From: Mytilus trossulus
Taxonomy: Eukaryota > Mollusca > Bivalvia > Mytilida > Mytilidae
DNA length: 64,000 bases
Direction of reading: 5' to 3'
NCBI RefSeq assembly: GCF_036588685.1
Contig: NW_026963310.1
Span: 3,162,001 to 3,226,000 of the forward strand
Made by a program: the position numbers and the translations under genes. Positions 61,656-64,000 of this stretch are shown in pieces (position 1 is the first letter of the stretch; each line of letters opens with the position of its first letter). The notes beneath the pieces are model-generated. The model ran no database searches. It saw only the letters and a list, made by a program, of their open reading frames with translations, and was not told the DNA's origin.

Positions 61656-62653
61656 CTCAAAAGAAGCAATTTGTATATCATTAAGATATGACAAGATACT
61701 AGGATTAATATGTTGTACGCCAGACGCAAATAATTCTACAAAGAATCATTAGTGACAATGGAATGAAAATAGTTTAAAAAAAAAAAAAAAAAGTACAAAG
61801 TTCAGTAATATATTTCTTAGGTAGAAAAACACGTCGTGTTTTTGCGCGCAAGAAATAGTAAATAGAAAGCATACTAACTGATACTCTTGATAAGAATACG
61901 CATTTGCGTCATCACATATATATTTTTAATAGTTAAAATGGAATATCAAATAACCTTCCTCAAGTGTTTATCGACGTTTGCGTATGAACAGGGTGTATTA
62001 TGTAAATGAATCAAGACGTGTAGTAAAGCTGGTCATCACTATATATACAATTTCCAAAACCGTATTATAGTGCAAGTACGTAGATTGAACTATTAAAAGA
62101 AAGAAAAAGAAGGAAAAAGAAAAACAAATCAATACTGAACATACATTCCTGTTTGTGAACTTTTTTCCGAAAATAGCTGAAATACATTATCAATAAACAC
62201 AAATGTCAAGTATTTACGGATGGACATTTCATTTATCACATGGATTTCTTTTTAAATATATATTGCTTCACCAAATATTAGCACTGACTTCTAAATCCCT
62301 ACTTAACCAATATAAAATAATTGACATTACTGTACATGTAGTAATAAATTTTGTTATGATTATTGTAGAACATTCATAATGTTTTTTGTTAGGTGCCTTT
62401 CCATTTAAAACCATGAAAGTATTTTTTAATTCACAACCATTTAAAACTTAGATAATTAGCTTATTTTGATTACGCATCCCTGCTAATTGGTGCTCCTACG
62501 CTACAAATAGATATAATGACTGTTCAAACATGTGTTTTGTCATTTCTACGTCTGATATGAGGCCTTATGTAAAGGAGAATTTGCTCAATATATACCTCAA
62601 ATAAGTTACATTTACACCTTAAACAACAATCACAATAGTTTTTGTTTTTTAGG

Positions 62654-63032
62654 TTGCAGTATAAAGAAAATAATAGTGCATCGACTTGACATATCAACAA
62701 TTTAAGGATTTTGCACGAAACGGGGACAAGCAGCTTTAGAGACTCGCTTTTCCCCGTTTCTAAGCAGCCTCATCTTTATATCATGTATATGTCAAGTCAA
62801 TGCACTATTACAAATTTGATTATATTCTATAATTATGAGGAATAAAATAAGTCTCAGTTTAACCTAAATATAGAATAACCATACATTGTCTCGAAATATC
62901 AATGTTATTTGTACAAGGTATAAAAAAAGGGTAGAAATCGAGGCTGTGCCGAGTATTTCGAGCTGTTGAAGCCGAGTACAAATAACATTTATATTTCGAG
63001 ACAATGTATGGTTATTCTTTATATACTGCAAT
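62654..63032. repeat. Nested palindromes within outer inverted repeats
   Basis: Outer copies of TTGCAGTATAAAGAA (62655) and its reverse complement (ending 63032, with a TA insertion) enclose two hairpins. One is 62668-62810, with arms TAATAGTGCATCGACTTGAC and an inner GAAACGGGGA. The other is 62872-63018, with near-perfect 43-bp arms beginning AGAATAACCATACATTGTCT. Confidence 0.8.
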
Positions 63033-63039
63033 ACTTATA

Positions 63040-64000
63040 ATTAATAATAGGTACAGCCTTCAGCAAAGAACTAAACCAATCTGCATATCATATTTCATTT
63101 TGCAAACACCAAGAGCATGATTATTTGTAGATTTTGTCACTATCAAGTATATGCATGCATGAACTAATGTATTCACGTGGTGTCAGTCCCCTTACATAAA
63201 GTTGTCCTTGGAAAAACAATCAGAAATCCTCCTCCCATCCCTAAAAAAAAATTTAATGGACAAGATCTATGATAATGATGGTCATGCCAGTTGGCAGTTC
63301 AGAATATATTAGGTTATTGTATGGAAAGAACAGAGCATGTCACTGATTATAAAACTATGGTTTGGGATGGAGATCTGTCTTATTTCTTAATGTGGGGTTA
63401 CTGCATGACATGATGTGAAGGTACACATTTTTAGTTGCATTTAGAAGGTGTTGTCCTGTCATTCAAAAGAATACTGTTTATTCAGAAAGGTGTGCAATGT
63501 TGTTAATGCAAACAATTGCAAATAGGTAGGCGAAGTAAAAAAAATCATCATCAAATGTGAAAGCATTATCTAAATGCAGCGTTTAAGAAAATTGCAATCA
63601 CAAAACTAGCAAGTGTAAGGATTTTCAAACAGTTGCAATAAGTTATGTCAAAGTATCTGATTTCGAAATGGACATATCAACCTCTTTCATATACATATAC
63701 CTACATGTAAAACATTGTTTAAGGATATATCAGTCATAGATAATCATCTATGGAACACAACACATTGTCTTCAGGTGCTTCACACATGTGCCAAATATCA
63801 CAAGATTTTGTCACAGGACGAACAAATCTGCTCCTGACACTTTTTGTAAACAAAAATCAACTTTTTACTTTGACGTCAAAGGTAAAAGTACAGCAAAAAT
63901 TGTATTGTATGTATCTGTGGCATTGACTTATGATCTACTGGCTAATTCAATGAGACTTTTCTTACGTCTCCATACTAACATCAATTTCATGGTGAAAATT
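63040..64000. other. No recognisable feature
   Basis: No coding segment, splice-bordered exon or repeat border was recognised up to the window end. Confidence 0.4.

Overview
This is an A+T-rich stretch of animal nuclear DNA, most likely from a marine mussel (Mytilidae, Mytilus-like). The organism call rests on several interspersed repeat families that I recognise from memory as mussel repeats, on animal-style introns around short exons, and on the element types present: a Penelope-like element, hammerhead-ribozyme retrozymes, hAT, BEL/Pao, a non-LTR retrotransposon and elements flanked by TTAA. There is no bacterial gene organisation. No complete host gene is visible.

Left part (0-10.2 kb): all supported host exons are on the minus strand. 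A two-exon gene start (1387-1541 joined to 359-638) runs off the left edge. To its right is an exon with a textbook FAD-binding Rossmann motif (2840-2950), a transmembrane exon (5237-5357), a two-cysteine exon (7226-7295), a possible start exon (8699-8711) and an unassigned exon (10035-10113). The reading phases from the two-cysteine exon through the FAD exon are compatible. A paralogous two-cysteine plus transmembrane exon pair lies at 55762-55831 and 54571-54726. A third transmembrane exon with the same acceptor sequence lies at 30868-30961. I infer a small dispersed family of membrane proteins, of unknown function.

Middle part (10.2-51 kb): mostly transposable elements with readable insertion signatures. 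These are a tRNA-derived SINE; a MULE-like foldback with 9-bp target duplications (13347-14220); a hAT element with 8-bp duplications that still carries a spliced BED-finger ORF without a catalytic domain (14625-16358); a BEL/Pao remnant whose RT, RNase H and integrase have been deleted (about 18.4-20.0 kb); and a non-LTR retrotransposon (36.4-41.9 kb) split by a 2703-bp TTAA-flanked element. A second large TTAA element spans 46920-50715, and two short ones lie at 23.6 and 29.4 kb. An alternating two-monomer tandem array occupies 44.7-46.3 kb.

Right part (51-64 kb): a 22-bp palindromic minisatellite, a retrozyme-like unit with an apparently intact hammerhead ribozyme (54004-54047), the paralogous membrane-protein exons, a second SINE copy, and a decayed Penelope-like element with RT, GIY-YIG and a degenerate 3' hammerhead. 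It is followed by a long GA microsatellite and nested palindromes near the right end.

The most interesting features are the ribozyme-bearing repeats in two covarying families near a Penelope-like element (their proposed mobilising partner), the perfectly readable nested TTAA insertion, and the hAT-derived DNA-binding-only gene. Exon calls come from reading splice sites, phases and codons by eye, with no transcript or database support.
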